Below, one piece after another: positions 47,977-60,139 of a stretch of 64,000 nucleotides of DNA. Source of the stretch: Turbatrix aceti (lineage: Eukaryota; Nematoda; Chromadorea; Rhabditida; Panagrolaimidae). The stretch's first letter is position 1; each line of letters opens with the position of its first letter. The notes beneath the pieces were generated by a model. That model was not told where the DNA came from. It saw only the letters and a program-made list of their open reading frames with translations, and did no database searches. The position numbers were made by a program, and so were the translations under genes. Location of the stretch: the NCBI GenBank assembly GCA_963969345.1, contig OZ017768.1, positions 6,844,718 to 6,908,717 of the forward strand, read 5' to 3'.

Positions 47977-49260
47977 ATGGAGTTTGAAGAGCGGCCGTTC
48001 AAACATATCCGCAGCGTCGACGACGCGGTGCATGAGATGAAGAAGACTTACGGCAGATTGCAGCCCCAGGATATTGTGAGTTGATTTTTAGGCTTGATTT
48101 CTTTTCGGGACCCGTGTAGGCTTTTTTATTTCAATTTCTCTGCAAAAAAACAACAACAATTTTTTGTTTTTTGAAGATTTTGTAATTTTTTTTTATCAAA
48201 AAAACGCGAAAAACAATTTTTTTGATCGTTTTTGGACGTTCAACTGATTTTTATGCGCTTCCAGGCAGCCTTATTCGCCGTCCTAGCCGTTCTTCCAATC
48301 GGCTACATCTACGTGGTTACGTTTGTCTTCAGCTACTTCCACGGATACCTATCTGACGAATGGATGATACGCGTGATTCCTCTGACTTTCGTCGGCCTAA
48401 ATGTGTATCTCAACCTGTACAAGGTGGTGAAAGTGGGTCCAAATGGTAACACGAGTGGGTTGCCGTCGGTGATGAAGCCCGGCTTCCACTACTGTCACTC
48501 GTGCCAGGTCAACTCTCCTCCTCGGGCCTACCATTGTCCAGGTACGTCTTTTTGTTATGAGTTGCATATAAATATTTTGTTCATTTCGGTTGTCGGTCGT
48601 TACGGGTCTTACGACGCTAAAAATGTGTTTTTTCACGTTTACGCCCGATTTTACGAACAATAACGGTTTTTTTTTGTTTTTATGAGTCAAAAAATGTTAT
48701 TATTATGAATGAACATGATTTTTTTTTCAGTCTGTGAAGTCTGTGTCCTCCGCCGCGACCATCACTGCTCGTTCGGCGCGGTCTGTGTGGGCCACTTCAA
48801 TCAGCGCTACTTCGTCGGCGCGATCCTGAACCTGCTGGCGGTCTCAACGGTCTGCATGGTGTACAACTGGAAATTTATCTTCGAAGTCCTGCCCAACCTC
48901 CGGATCGTCGATGGCTGGTTCATCCTGCTCCCGCACCTGGCGTTCGTCTGTCGCTTCGTCACGCTCTACCAATTCCTCGTGCTCGTGGCTTTTTCCTGCT
49001 CGTTCACAGTGGTCCTCTTCACGCTCTACCTCCTCTCAGCCCAGGCGTTTTGCATCTACCGGGGTCAGACTCGGGTCGAATACCTCCTAGACGTGCATGC
49101 GTACAACTGCGGACTTTTTGAAAACATCAGACAGGCACTCGGCAAGCGCTGGTACCTGATCGCGATCTCTCCCTTCATCCCATCTCCACTCGAGTCCAAC
49201 GGCATCTCATTCAGGACACACCAAATGGAGGATATTTCCAAGGTCACCAAATACATGTAA
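47977..49260 (+). CDS. DHHC palmitoyltransferase, ZDHHC24-like
   Basis: Transfers palmitate to cysteines of membrane proteins. Exons 47977-48075, 48265-48541, 48731-49260; 301 residues. The Cys-rich zinc-binding domain runs FHYCHSCQVNSPPRAYHCP (exon 2) into VCEVCVLRRDHHCSFGAVCV (exon 3), with the catalytic DHHC at residues 135-138. Helices flank it (ALFAVLAVLPIGYIYVVTFV; VIPLTFVGLNVYLNLY before; AILNLLAVSTVCMVY and FLVLVAFSCSFTVVLFTLYL after). The Cys pattern and short length point to the ZDHHC24 branch rather than the large ankyrin types, though I am less sure of the subgroup. The ATG at 47977 lies six bases after TTTTTAG. Confidence 0.9.
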
Positions 49261-49377
49261 TCCCCTCCGAGCCAGCCTTGTACATACATTTCTAAGCCCC
49301 AGCGCGAGCACTGATTTCGTTGACTTCTAATAAAGTGCTTTTTTTAATTTTCTGGATTTGAACAACCGTTTTTTTGT

Positions 49378-49800
49378 GTACGAACGAACACAAAAAATTT
49401 TCAACCTTTTTTTTGAAAAATCGAACGAACAAAAACGTTTTTAATCGTGTTCGCGAACAAACATCGAAAAGAAAAACTAAAAATAGGGTAATCCACGTTT
49501 TTTTTCGTTTTTGGATTTTTGACAAAATTTTATCTTTATTTTCTTTTTTTTCATTTTTTTGTAAAAAAAACCCTAATTACCCCAATTTATTCCTATTTTT
49601 TTCATTTTATCTGTTCTGAAGATTTGACTTTGTCCGCGAACAAAAAATTTAAAAAAAAATTTCAAACAAAAGCGAACAAAAAAATCTGTTTGCGAACACA
49701 AAAAATAAATTGATTTTTTAAGTCCACAAACAAAAAATCAAAAAAAATCTGTCCCCGTACCGAAAAAATCAAATTTGTTCGCGAACGAACCCAGAATCCG
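49378..49800. repeat. GTTCGCGAAC-type palindrome island between DHHC and CRAT 3' ends
   Basis: Between convergent genes, copies of GTTCGCGAAC occur near 49449 and 49778, with degenerate halves (TTTGCGAACAC, TCCGCGAACAAA) among A/T runs. Confidence 0.6.
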
Positions 49801-49855
49801 AATGTTCATTACTTGGCATCTGGCAAGAACTACACGATACACAAAAGTTGTCTAA

Positions 49856-52250
49856 TCACAGTTTGGCACGGGTGCCCAGTCCGACGTCCTCGAGAAGCCT
49901 CTGGAAGTCGACAAAAGTCTCCGCCAGCCCATCAGCAAACGCCTTGGCCGACGTCTGTTTGCAGGAGTTGTACGCGGTGAGCGTGACGTAGAATGCCGTC
50001 TCCTGGGGATTGTAGCAGATGCCGTAGCAGTCGTCGGACGAAGGCCCGAAGCCGAGGGGAACAATGAGACGCGTCGGCACCTGGCTCGTCGAGAGCAGAA
50101 AGTGCGCCATGCGCTGATACGCGCTCCCCGACGTCAGCGTCGGTGCCGGAAGGCTGTTCTCAGCCGCGATGAGTCGCAGTCCCAGCAGGTGACGATCAAT
50201 GCCGCGTCCCGACATGGCCCGGGACGAGTACGCCTTGTGCGCGGCGACCGAGCCCTGCAGCAGCTTGACCAGCGCCTCGGCGCTGTGGTTCTCGCGCTCG
50301 TCGACAAAAGCCTTGGTGAAGGCCGCGCTGGCGAGGTTGGGCATCCGGATGGTGTCTGTACGGCCCAGATGAAACGCGCGCAGCGTGGCTGTCTCGTAGG
50401 TGGGCGCGAGGGTGCCGTGGAGGCGGTAGTACGTCACCTGCAGCGCGCTCTGCACAAATCCATCTGGACTCAGCCGGGCGCGTTTTGGCACGTTTTTGCC
50501 AAAGTTTTGGAAGGGTAAAAACTGGATTTCCAGGTCATCGGTGGCGGCTGCGAGGCGCTGAGCGGCTTTGTCGAATGCCATGAGGTCGACGGCTTCCAGG
50601 TCAAAGACCAGTCTGTGCGGCTTCTCCAACGGCGGATTTCCGGTGTCTTTAACATGATTTTTCTTATCCCATTCTCCCGCCACGAATTCCAAATAAGTCG
50701 CTACGGGAGGCGCTTCGGCAGGGGTGTGCTCGTAGGTCAGACTCACGCACCCTTCAGGACCGACGTTCAGGTTGATAGTCTTGTCAAACCACCGATTTCC
50801 GGAGTTTTCACCGACATTTCCGCCGGTCAAAGCCTGACGCATCTGCTCCGTGGTCGAAGCCTTGCCCTGAGGCCTCGAGGCCGGAGGATCGTCGAGACCG
50901 ACGACGAAGAGCGCCTGTTCATGCGACTGAATGGCTTCCGGGTTTTTCGCCCTTAGTCGATCGTACACAACAGCCCAGGCATCCCGATCGTCGCTAGAGA
51001 CGACGTTGATCGGAGCGGGATTGCGGGTGTCGCTCTGCTCGACAACAGCCTTCAGCTGGGCCACCAGAGCGTCCGTGCCGAGGATGTTACCTGCCGTGTC
51101 GTAGACCGGGACGTGGAAGGTGTGCCCATGACGAGTGACCAGAATGTGCTTCGCAAAGCCGCCCGGTGTGTCTTCGCCGTAGAGGATCTCGTCTTTGTGG
51201 AGATGGGGGACGCGAGTCGTGCCGAAAAGGTATTTGTACTGGCCCATGTCAAATGGCACATTGCCTGCTCTGTCTTGTTTGAGGTCATCACTGAAATTTA
51301 CAAAAAATGAAAATTGGAGGTAAATAAATTAAAAAAAATGAAAATCAAGAAAAAATTTCGTTCAGGTAAATCCAGGTAAATCTTTTCAAAATCCAAAAAA
51401 AATAAAATAAAAAATAGAGTACAGGTAAATACAGGTAAATTTAACAAAAAACCAAAAAAAAGAAATTAAAAAGAAATTGAGTCCAGGTAAATCCAGGTAA
51501 ATCTTCCCAAAAACGAAAAAAATTAAAACAAAAAAAAATGTCCAGGTAAATCTTCTCAAAACCGTTAAAAATTAAAATCAAAAAAATGAGTTCAGGTAAA
51601 TCCAGGTAAATCTTCTCAAAAACCGCTAAAAATCAAAATCAAGCCAGGTAAATCCTCTGCAAAACCTGTCCAAATGCCCCAAAAGCAACCCACTTGATAA
51701 TCTTGTGATGAAAAACGAGCGAAGCCTGAATAAGCCTGGCAGCAGCGTCGATTTGGCCGTTGAACCCGGTATAATCCAGGGGCGGGAAGGCCACGCCCGG
51801 CGAAGTAACAATCGGCAGCGGGCTCCTAGCCTCGAGATAAGCCACGTTCAGCCACCAAGGCGTCAGCCAGTTGGGCAGCTCCTCAGCGCGCTCAACCAAC
51901 AAACTGTGGAGCTTCTCGCCTTCTCCGCTGGCCAGAAACTTCTGCGCGAGCTAAAAAAACGTCCAACATGCCTATAAGAACACTTTAAAAGTACTAAATC
52001 CCACCTTGGTGGTCTCTTCAAAGTCCTGCGGAGCCTGGAGAGCCTTTGCAAAGTCGAGAAAGGTGTCAACGGTGTCTTTGAGCGGTGGAGGCATGAGTTT
52101 TGGCACTGCTGCGTAGGCGTGGGAGTGTCGGGCGAGGGGCGTCATCATGGAGGAGAGCGGGAATCGGTGGGATCCGGGCGAGGTGCAGTGATCTGCGAAG
52201 GCGGTAAGCAGCTGTCTGCTGATACGGGCCCGCATTCTGACGGCGTGCAT
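49856..52250 (-). CDS. CRAT: Carnitine O-acetyltransferase
   Basis: Transfers acetyl groups between CoA and carnitine in mitochondria or peroxisomes. Exons (minus): 52250-52005, 51950-51694, 51290-49856; 645 residues against about 626 in human CRAT. Motifs in order: VPKLMPPPLKDTVDTFLDF, ELPNWLTPWWLNVAYLEAR, NVPFDMGQYKYLFGTTRVP, SGNRWFDKTINLNV, the catalytic His in SLTYEHTPAEAPPV (about His356), then TYETATLRAFHLGRTDTIR and LSTSQVPTRL. The protein ends ...TRAKL, matching the AKL peroxisomal signal seen in human CRAT. The N-terminus is basic (MRARISRQLLTAF), consistent with mitochondrial import, so dual targeting is plausible. Intron 2 contains a tandem repeat. The exon 2 donor (AA/GTGGGT) was chosen because it alone gives the phase needed by exon 3. 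Confidence 0.94.
51360..51660. repeat. About 60-bp tandem repeat in CRAT intron 2, built on CAGGTAAAT
   Basis: CCAGGTAAATCCAGGTAAAT followed by an A-rich spacer recurs with starts near 51363, 51422, 51482, 51540, 51595 and 51643. The doubled CAGGTAAAT word looks like a strong 5' splice site on the plus strand, opposite to the host gene. Confidence 0.8.
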
Positions 52251-52758
52251 GATGCGCTGGATGCGAGAATGCGTGAAATCGAAGCTACAGGGAGCGTAGT
52301 CGTAGTCGTAGTCGACGCGCGTGGTGGTGTCGTCGGTCAGAGAAAAGGTTCTGGGTGTGCAGGAACGGAGTGGTATCGATCGCCCCCCTTCCCCATCCCC
52401 CGAACGCACGCACGCCACCACGTGCGGTGCTGCAGCATCAACTTCTTTTTTGCACGTACAACGACAACGACAACGACATTGATTATGTTTTTTGATCTCA
52501 CCCGGGTATTTTGACACTTTCTTTTGCAGGAAAAAAAAACAGTTCTGGAAGTCAACATATTCGTAATTTTCATTTTTTACCAATCCAAATCGCGTACAAA
52601 TATTATTAAATGAAAGTAAAACAACAGGCCGAGTGCCAAAACCAAAAAATTTGCGTCTACAGAAAATTCTAGTTGATCTAGAAGAAGAAGGGAGAGACCC
52701 GCAGCAGCGTGTGGAGACGGTACCGAGATGCCCATGTGCACGTGTACACCTGTCCAGG

Positions 52759-55700
52759 TGATCAGTCGGCGAGGGAAGCGTCGGATCGGACGGCTACCGG
52801 CACTTCGGGGTGCCAGAGTCCAATGTCCAGCACGACACGGACCGCCCCCGCTCCGACGCCGTCGAACCACGTCTCGTGCTCGAAGGATTCGTCAAAGACG
52901 ATGAATTTTCCGACCTTCCAGCCGCGGGTCTCGTTGCCTACTCTTATCCGGGCATCTGACGCCACCTGGAGGCCGAGTTGAGCCCGGAGCACGTAGTTTG
53001 TCGCTCCGCAGTGCGGCCAGATCCGGCTACCTGAGTGGAGGACGGAGACTTTGATCTGAAATTTTTTTAGAATTTATTTTCAAATCAAAAAAAAATGAAA
53101 ATGAGACTGACGTTGTTTTTGAAGCACCCAGACTCGATGGCAAAGCTCTCCGCCAGCTGGCACGCGGTCGGAGCGATCTTGCAGACGGTCTTGTTGAGCT
53201 GTCCCTCCTGGACGAGGTAGGCGACCTTCCGGCTCCCGGTCGTCCAGTGCGGTTCTTCGTCGGCAAAAAGCTTATTGTGCTGCTGCCAGACGAGCATGGC
53301 CTCCTGACGCAGAACCGCCCATCTCCGTTCGAGGGACTTCAAATGACGTGCGCAGTTTGTCGCGTCCAGCTGCCACCAGGGCCGGGCAACAAGTCCGTCT
53401 AGGTTGTGCGTGGACCTCTGCAGCGGTGAGGGAAAGAGTCCAAGATGCGCGGCCTCTTCGTAGACCCTAGTGGCCTCCTGGCTGCGTCCAAGGCGCTGCA
53501 GACCGTCTCCCAGGTGGAAATAGAACTTGGAATCGATAATGGCTTCTCCGGAAGTTCGAAGACCGCGGCGCATGTAGCTGACACCCTTCTCCAGTTGTCC
53601 GCCGTGGACTTTGAGGATGTAGCCGTAGTAGGCCAGGGCCAGGGCGTTGTTGGGCTCGGCTTCTAAAACAGCGGTGAAAGTGTTGAGCGCGTCTTCGAGT
53701 CTGCCCATCTGAAGAAAAGTCGTGCCAAAGTCGTTCTGCAGCTGTCGATTTTCGGGAAAACGGTCGACGAGACTGCGCTGCACTGTCATCACTTTGTGCA
53801 GGTTTCCGCGGTATCGGGCGCATTCTATGACGTGTTCTGCTGTCATCCTGAAAACGCAAGAGGGAGTCTTACGGGCCTTGAATGCGTCCAACGTACAGAA
53901 AAAGCGTGTCCGGCGTGTCTTCATTATCCAGGACTTCCAGATAATCGGCGATGGCAGCGTCGAGGAGATGCTCGTCACCTTCAAACTCACTTCTCAGCTG
54001 AAAAGTCCGGGCCTTGCCGAAGCGGGCACGCGGACTGTGTTTGTTATGCGAGAGCACCTGGTCATACATGGCCGCTGCCTTGGCAAATTCGTGCTGAAAC
54101 CGGGCATTTTCACAATTTATTCGATTTATATTTAGAAAAAAAAACACAGTCGCTAGAATCCAAAAAAAGTCAAAAAACAACAAACTGGTTAGTCAGTGAA
54201 CATAAATCTGCTGTACACATAATATCTGGCTGGAGGTTAGTGCCGACTGACTGGGGCGGACTTGTTTACACCTGTACAGGTGGGGATAGATCTGGGAGGT
54301 TTGGTTAGGTTAGTTACAGGTTGATTACTCGTTTATCCACGGCGAATGATTGAGTCAGACATGTTACGACGACGTAAGGACCCTTCGAAGGCCCAATTCC
54401 CTCCCCGAAACACACTGCACGCCATCCGTCACCCGTCAGCTCCAGAACCACGCAACTACCTTCTCGAGCAGAAAATCCCCGGCATCCAGGCGGTCTCTGT
54501 ATCGATAGTCGTCGCGGCTGGTAATTGTCTTCCGGTTGTAGGGTGTATTTCTAAAGAAACGAGAAAACTCGAGGAATCCTACAAAAAGAAGCAAAGCCAA
54601 CTTTTTTCTTGTCGAGACAACGTCGCGGACGGGTTCCATGCGTTTGACGGGCTCGGGCTCCGGTGCGGCGTCTTTTTCATCTTCACCATCGTCATCATCG
54701 TCATCATCATCGTCTTCGTCGTCGTCGGCAAGGGTGTTAGTAGGGGGCGGTTTCGTGGGCTAAAATCATGTCAGTCAGTCGGTCTTTTTTTGGGGGTCGG
54801 GGTCAGTTAACTTTTTTGTGCTTGAGCAGACTTTTGCGGGGCTTCGCGCCTTCGTCGGGGTGAACGCTCTGGCGCCAGGAGGCGGATTTCTTCGAGGGGG
54901 CTGTTCGGACGCGGTGCGCGGGCTGCGCGGTGGGCACGTCGTTGTTTCCGTCGTCGTCGTCATCGGCATCATCGTCGTCGTCGTCGTCGTCGGATTCTGA
55001 TTTCTTGGATTTCGATTTTGACTGGGATTTGGATTTAGATTTAGATTTTGACTTTTTGGGGGGCTCGTCATCATCGTCGTCTTCATCGTCTTCATCAGAG
55101 TCGTCGTCATCATCATCATCATCATCATCGTCATCATCATCGTCGTCCTCAGGCAGGGGCTGGTGCCTCTTATGGCCCGGCTTCGGTGGTTTTCCCTTGA
55201 TCCTGACAGACTTGACAACGGGTGCCGGAGGCGGTTCTTCGTCCTCTTCTTCTGCCGATTCCTCCTTGGGCTGTTTTCCGCGTCGGCGATTGCGTACTTT
55301 CCTTCTCGGCGCTTCTTCGACTTCTTCTTGTTCTTCTTCGGCATCTTGTGGCTTGGCGCGGCTCTCCTTCACGTGCCGTGCCTTAACAACAGGTTCATCG
55401 TCGTCTTCCCGAGCTGCAGCAGCCGCCTTTCGCTGCTGCCGCTTGCTGGGAGCCTTCTGGACAGGCTCCGGGGGCGGGGCCTGACCACGTCGTCTGCCGC
55501 CAGCACCGCCAGCCTGTCGTCGCTTGATCGCCTTTTCCTGGAGCGACGCTAGCAGGTACTCTTCTTCGTCGTCGTTGCCTTCCTGCTCGCCGATGGCGTC
55601 GTCGTCTGCGGCGGTGGCGTCTTCGAGCCCGGTGGTGTCGGGGGTCCGTTCGATGCCGTCGCCGCCGTCATCATCGTCATCGTCATCATCGTCGTCGTCA

Positions 55701-56709
55701 TCATCGTCGTCATCGTCATCGTCATCGACGTCGACAGCGGCGGGTCGTCTTGTCACGTGGGCTGGGACGTCATCATCGTCGTCGTCGGCTGAGGAGTGTT
55801 TCAGGGGATGCGCTTCGTCGTCGTCGTCTGTAAAATTTTCAGACTGGGAGTTGGGGGGCTGAGCAGGAAGGGGCGAACGTTTGTGTTTGTTTGCGAACAA
55901 ATTTAGATTTTTTGTTCGTGTTTGTTCGCGAACAAAATCTGATTTTTGGGTTCGTGTTCGATCGAAAACAAAATTAAATTTTTCGAACAGACAAAAAGAA
56001 CAAAAAAATTGGGGTAAAATTAGTTTTATTGTGCCAAAATCGATGTAATTTGACAAAAAATGGCAAAAAGTGTGAATTGATTTAGGCTATAAAAAAATGT
56101 AGGAAAACTGTTTCGAAAACGTGAAAACGCAAAGTACCGCAGTTTACGTTTTTCTGCCCAGTTAGGACAAAATTTTGTAAAAATTGTAAAAATAATCTGT
56201 TCATTGTTCGTTCGTTCGCGAACACAGTCAGAAATTTCACGTTCGTCCGATTTCTCTAACGAAAATTAACAAAAAAAATCGTTTTCGCTCGAAAAAAAAA
56301 AACGGCTGTTCGCCCATCTGACATGAAAGAGGGAGGAAAACATACCATCGACTTCGGTGAAAACAGTGAGCATGGCAGAGCAGAGGAAGATGAAGACGAA
56401 GAGAACGGCCCAGAGCCTGAGGCCGCCCTTCGTCATGCTGTAATCCACCTTGCTGCCTGCGGGCACTACCATCATTGCCATGTTTGACGTGGGGCCGACT
56501 GAAAAACACTGATTCAGCATTAAAAAATAAATCATACATCAATAAAAAGTGTTTTTCGCAAAAAAATCAAAAAACAGTATTTTTCGTCTCTTACCACGAA
56601 AAACCGTAACACCAATTATTGTAAGTAGGATTACGGTGGCTACGATCAAAACACTTACAACTAGAGCCCTGTCGTCTGAACTGGGGTCGAAGTTGGGGAG
56701 CGTTGCCAT
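52759..56709 (-). CDS. ASPH: Aspartyl/asparaginyl beta-hydroxylase with acidic junctin-like region
   Basis: ER 2-oxoglutarate/Fe(II) oxygenase hydroxylating Asp/Asn in EGF domains. Exons (minus): 56709-56595, 56498-56346, 55827-54812, 54759-54602, 54550-54460, 54093-53873, 53847-53112, 53055-52759; 928 residues with all phases consistent. N-terminal hydrophobic segments (ALVVSVLIVATVILLTIIG and LWAVLFVFIFLCSAMLTVF) are followed by an extended Asp/Glu/Lys/Ser-rich region (exon 3) like junctin/triadin. TPR helices come next (DFGTTFLQMGRLEDALNTF), then the catalytic domain with iron ligands His845 (RIWPHCGATN) and His890 (DESFEHETW); there is no third acidic ligand, as in human ASPH. Exon 3 has its own stop at 54803-54805 if the 54811 donor is not used, which would give a junctin-like isoform. 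The first exon is less certain; translation could start at the Met in exon 2. Confidence 0.88.
55875..56235. repeat. GTTCGCGAAC-type palindrome island in an ASPH intron
   Basis: TTTGTTTGCGAACAAATT, TGTTCGCGAACAAAATC and CGTTCGTTCGCGAACAC occur between ASPH exons 2 and 3, with long A/T stretches between them. Confidence 0.65.
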
Positions 56710-58577
56710 TCTGGGCCCCGTAGGGGACTCCGTTGGGGGTAGACATTGCCAGAGGGCTTCAGAGACGTCTGAGAAGCGGGGTATGTAGCTGTGGTGGTGG
56801 TCGTAGGGGCTGTGCCAGGGGGACTGCGATCAATCGCAAGCACGCACCCGGGGGAAGTCGCAGGGAAGTCGGGGGAGGGGGAGTTCGATCGATCGTGTCT
56901 TCTTGTTGAGTGTGCAGATCTCCGAGTCGAGTCGAGTCGCTCGCGGCTGCTAACGAGACGGGACGAGACGCACACCTTCCGCGTAGCTCTCTCGTCGCGC
57001 TGCAAGCAGCAAGTGGCTCAGAACTCAGGGCTCAGGCCTCACGAGGATTTTAATTCGCCTCGGGATCTGGCCAGGCCGGGTGGCAGCGAAAGTCAGTCAA
57101 TATAAATACAACCACGCACACGCAAACCACACGCACTCGCTCGCTCGCTCGCCGAGCTACGCGTCCCCGGCATCACCCGCTTCCGTGCCCGCTGGCAGCG
57201 GCACTGCACGCAAAACAATGGCCCCCAGTCAGCGGCGGCTCGTCTGGCACTTCCTCCCTATCGAGTGCCATCCAGCCACCACATCTCATCCCCCCCCCCG
57301 TCAAACAGGTTGCCTCCGGCACGGCACGCGCTCAAACGCTCAAAAATTTGCTGTAAAACTCAACAGAGCGGCACAAAAGAGCATGGCTGTTTTTTTGGGT
57401 TATTCATGACTTTTATTACCAATTTGCCATAACCCTCGAAGAGAGGTCGTAAAAATTAGGGGCTTCAAAAACCTTGGATCTTCGTCCGGGCGATAAAACA
57501 CGCAGCACAGCGTTCGTTTATCATTATCGTTTCATGCCAGCGGACAAATGCAAGGCCGGCCGCGTGCTTATTCAAAGCGATCCATATAAAAACATCTGGG
57601 AACGAAAAAGTGGCAGTTTCGGCACAGCACAATAGACTGGCAACAAAAAACACCAAAAACACATCACCAAAGGCATTCATTCATAATCCTCCTCTTTGAC
57701 GCCTATTTTTTTATGGCGTGGTGCCGCTGGGGGAATACGTTCTATCAAAAGCATTCGGAGAGAAATCGGCTCGATACAACAAGTTTTTTCTGTGTCCTAC
57801 AGCGAAAACGATACAGCAAGCGGTTTTTCTGTATCCTAGCGCGAAAATACGAAATTCTGTAGCTTTATATCCGCGAACGTAAAAAGGATTATACTTTTTC
57901 TTGTGTCCTACAGCGAAAACAATACAGCAAGCCTATTTCTTTGTCCTACAACGAAAACACGAAATTCTGTATTTGTACGTCCGCGAACGTAAAAAATGCG
58001 TCCTACAACGAAAATACGGCATTTTGTACTTTTACGTCCGCGAACGTAAAAATTGGTCATCCCGGAAGCCGTCCGTGCCTAGTCAATGAATCGATCTTGG
58101 CCTCAAGCCAATCGCCATCATTTCAGACAGCAAAAAAAGCCAGTTCGGCGCATCCGGAACACGGATAGCGACAACTAGGACACGTCAACCCAGTCAGTGA
58201 GTGTGTTGAAAAGGCCTCGTTCATGATTTATCTATTGGACTAGGCCGGCGACGCCTCGTTCAGCCTAGCTAGTGACGGATTGGACAGAGAGCAAAGTGGC
58301 GTGGCGTGTGTTGGTTGTTACGAAGAGGCAGGAAGGGCACCTGCTCGGCAGCCGACTTGCTTAACATCCGATCTGGCAGGGAGCAGGGTGGTTGGAGGGG
58401 GTAAGCAATCGATCGGTCGACCGACCGCTGTTGCCTAATGGCTGACGTAAAATCAACAATGCCCGCGCCCGCGCCTGTGGCTGCGGCGGGGCAGGTCAGA
58501 GGAGTTTGGGATTGGCTGCCAGCCACGTCCTGCAAAGTCGTGTACATACGTACTCGTGGGAGGGGGGGGGGGACAAC
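56710..58577. other. Noncoding stretch between ASPH and UQCC1
   Basis: Contains the ASPH 5' region (GC-rich, CGAGTCGAGTCG tracts near 56930) and, near 57790-58055, a degenerate tandem repeat. No gene-like frame was found. Confidence 0.5.
57790..58055. repeat. Degenerate tandem repeat with TCCGCGAACGTAAAAA
   Basis: A composite unit (GTCCTACAGCGAAAAC ... ACGAAATTCTGTA ... TACGTCCGCGAACGTAAAAA) recurs with ends near 57884, 57995 and 58051, plus partial copies. Spacing is irregular, so it is a scrambled rather than a clean array. Confidence 0.65.
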
Positions 58578-60139
58578 TCACTCGGCCGGCTTCCAGACAG
58601 GCACTCCGTTGACGAGGATGTCGTTTGCCTCGATCGTGTCGAGAAACGATACCTGAAGAAACCTTACGGATAAAAAGAATCATCGCTCGCAGAAAACTTT
58701 GTTGACACAATCCCCGGATACCGGGGGCTTTGATCCGACGATCAAAGCCGCACACCAGAGATTTTTAGCCGCCTCGTATGCATCGGTGAAAAGTTTGCTA
58801 AGCGCGAGCTCACCGAAATGACCCCCCTTCTTTCCGGCTGGATTTCAATTGAGCAAAATCGCTCCCGTCTATTAGCCCTGATTTGAGGGAAAAAGCAGCA
58901 AGCACAGGGAATTTAGTTAGTTAACACAAACAGGAGCAAAAATCTGGGCGAAAGCGCGAAAAATAGCATTTTTTTGGATTTCAACCCCAAATTTGCGGTA
59001 TTTAGGCAAGAAAATGAACTCACCGTAGCCCGCATGTACCTAACGACTCGGCTAACGCTGATGGGGTCAAATTCCCGCTCGATGTAGAGATTGCGCCAGA
59101 CGGCAGCGGCCAGGGCCTGATCGTCGGAGAGGAAGGCCTCGTCGTACTCGAAGAGCGTTTGTAACGCCAGACCGTTCATCTTGCGCATATCCTTGGCTGT
59201 TGTCAGCTTTTGATTGACTTCTTCCTGAAAATTCAATCTCGGCACTGTTGAAAACACCTTTTTTGGGACCAAGGCATAAAATTGGCCTAAAAATCATGCC
59301 AACGCGCCGGCCAAAATATGCTTTAGGTAATTTTTTTATAATTTTACTGAATTTTCGTTCAAAACAGATAAAAATGCAAAAACAAAACAAAAAAAATTCA
59401 ATTTTATTTTTATATTTACAGGCAGCACCGGTTTTTGCAGCCGGTCGGCCAGTTTTTATGCCTTGTTCGAGACCCGAAAAAAAAAGAACTCACGCCAACG
59501 ATTTCGAGCCTCTTATCGACGTCGAGCCAGAGAGTAGAAAGCAGTCCGTTCTTGATTCGCTCGTAAGAAGCGGCATCGAGTGCGACGTGCAGCCTCAACA
59601 GGACCATCCACACATGCATGAGCATGAGCTTGAACCACGTCGAGAGGTAGTCCTCCATGCCGAAGGCTGAAATCATTAAACGGCACCATGCCACCAAAAA
59701 AAAGTGCCAAAAAAAGATACCCACCTTCTGACAGCCTGAGATAGGGAAACTTGTCCGCACAATCGTAATAAAGCTGTGCCGCGGCTTTGTCGAGCAGCTG
59801 AAATCCAAACAGGCCCAAAATAGTGCCGGAAACGAGAATCGAGAGGGCAACTCACGGTTTTCAGTTCAGGATCGAGAAAATCCTTCTTTTTGCCCATCTT
59901 CTTTCGGATAAGAGCAAGGAAACCCGTCAGTCCGACAGGAAGCTTCGGAGGCTCCTTCTGCAGCTCATGCCTGACAAATTCGTCGACGGATTCACGGCTT
60001 AGCACCTAGAAGTCCACGAAAACTTTATATAAATTTTGACGAGCGCATATATCACCTTCGGGGCATAGTGGATGGTCCTGACGCTGCTGGTCAGCAGCCT
60101 CGACGTTCCGCGCAGCTGATACGACAGAAGTCTGTACAT
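58578..60139 (-). CDS. UQCC1: Ubiquinol-cytochrome c reductase complex assembly factor 1 (CBP3-type chaperone)
   Basis: Mitochondrial chaperone for cytochrome b synthesis and complex III assembly. Exons (minus): 60139-60056, 60005-59856, 59797-59725, 59666-59494, 59224-59024, 58652-58578; 251 residues. The ubiquinol-cytochrome c chaperone domain is clear: AFGMEDYLSTWFKLMLMHVW (compare the human FFSWFLVTEIHVWMLLVRAM), LLRLHVALDAASYERIKNGL, LTTAKDMRKMNGLALQTLFE, YDEAFLSDDQALAAAVWRNL. The first 28 residues (MYRLLSYQLRGTSRLLTSSV) form a typical mitochondrial presequence. The terminal exon is short (VSFLDTIEANDILVNGVPVW...). Slightly shorter than human UQCC1 (about 299), with the difference near the N-terminus. 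Confidence 0.93.

Noticed and set aside
54930..55862. Long plus-strand frames of poly-Ser, and neighbouring frames on both strands
   Set aside because: They are shadows of the GAC/GAT-rich acidic coding sequence of ASPH on minus.
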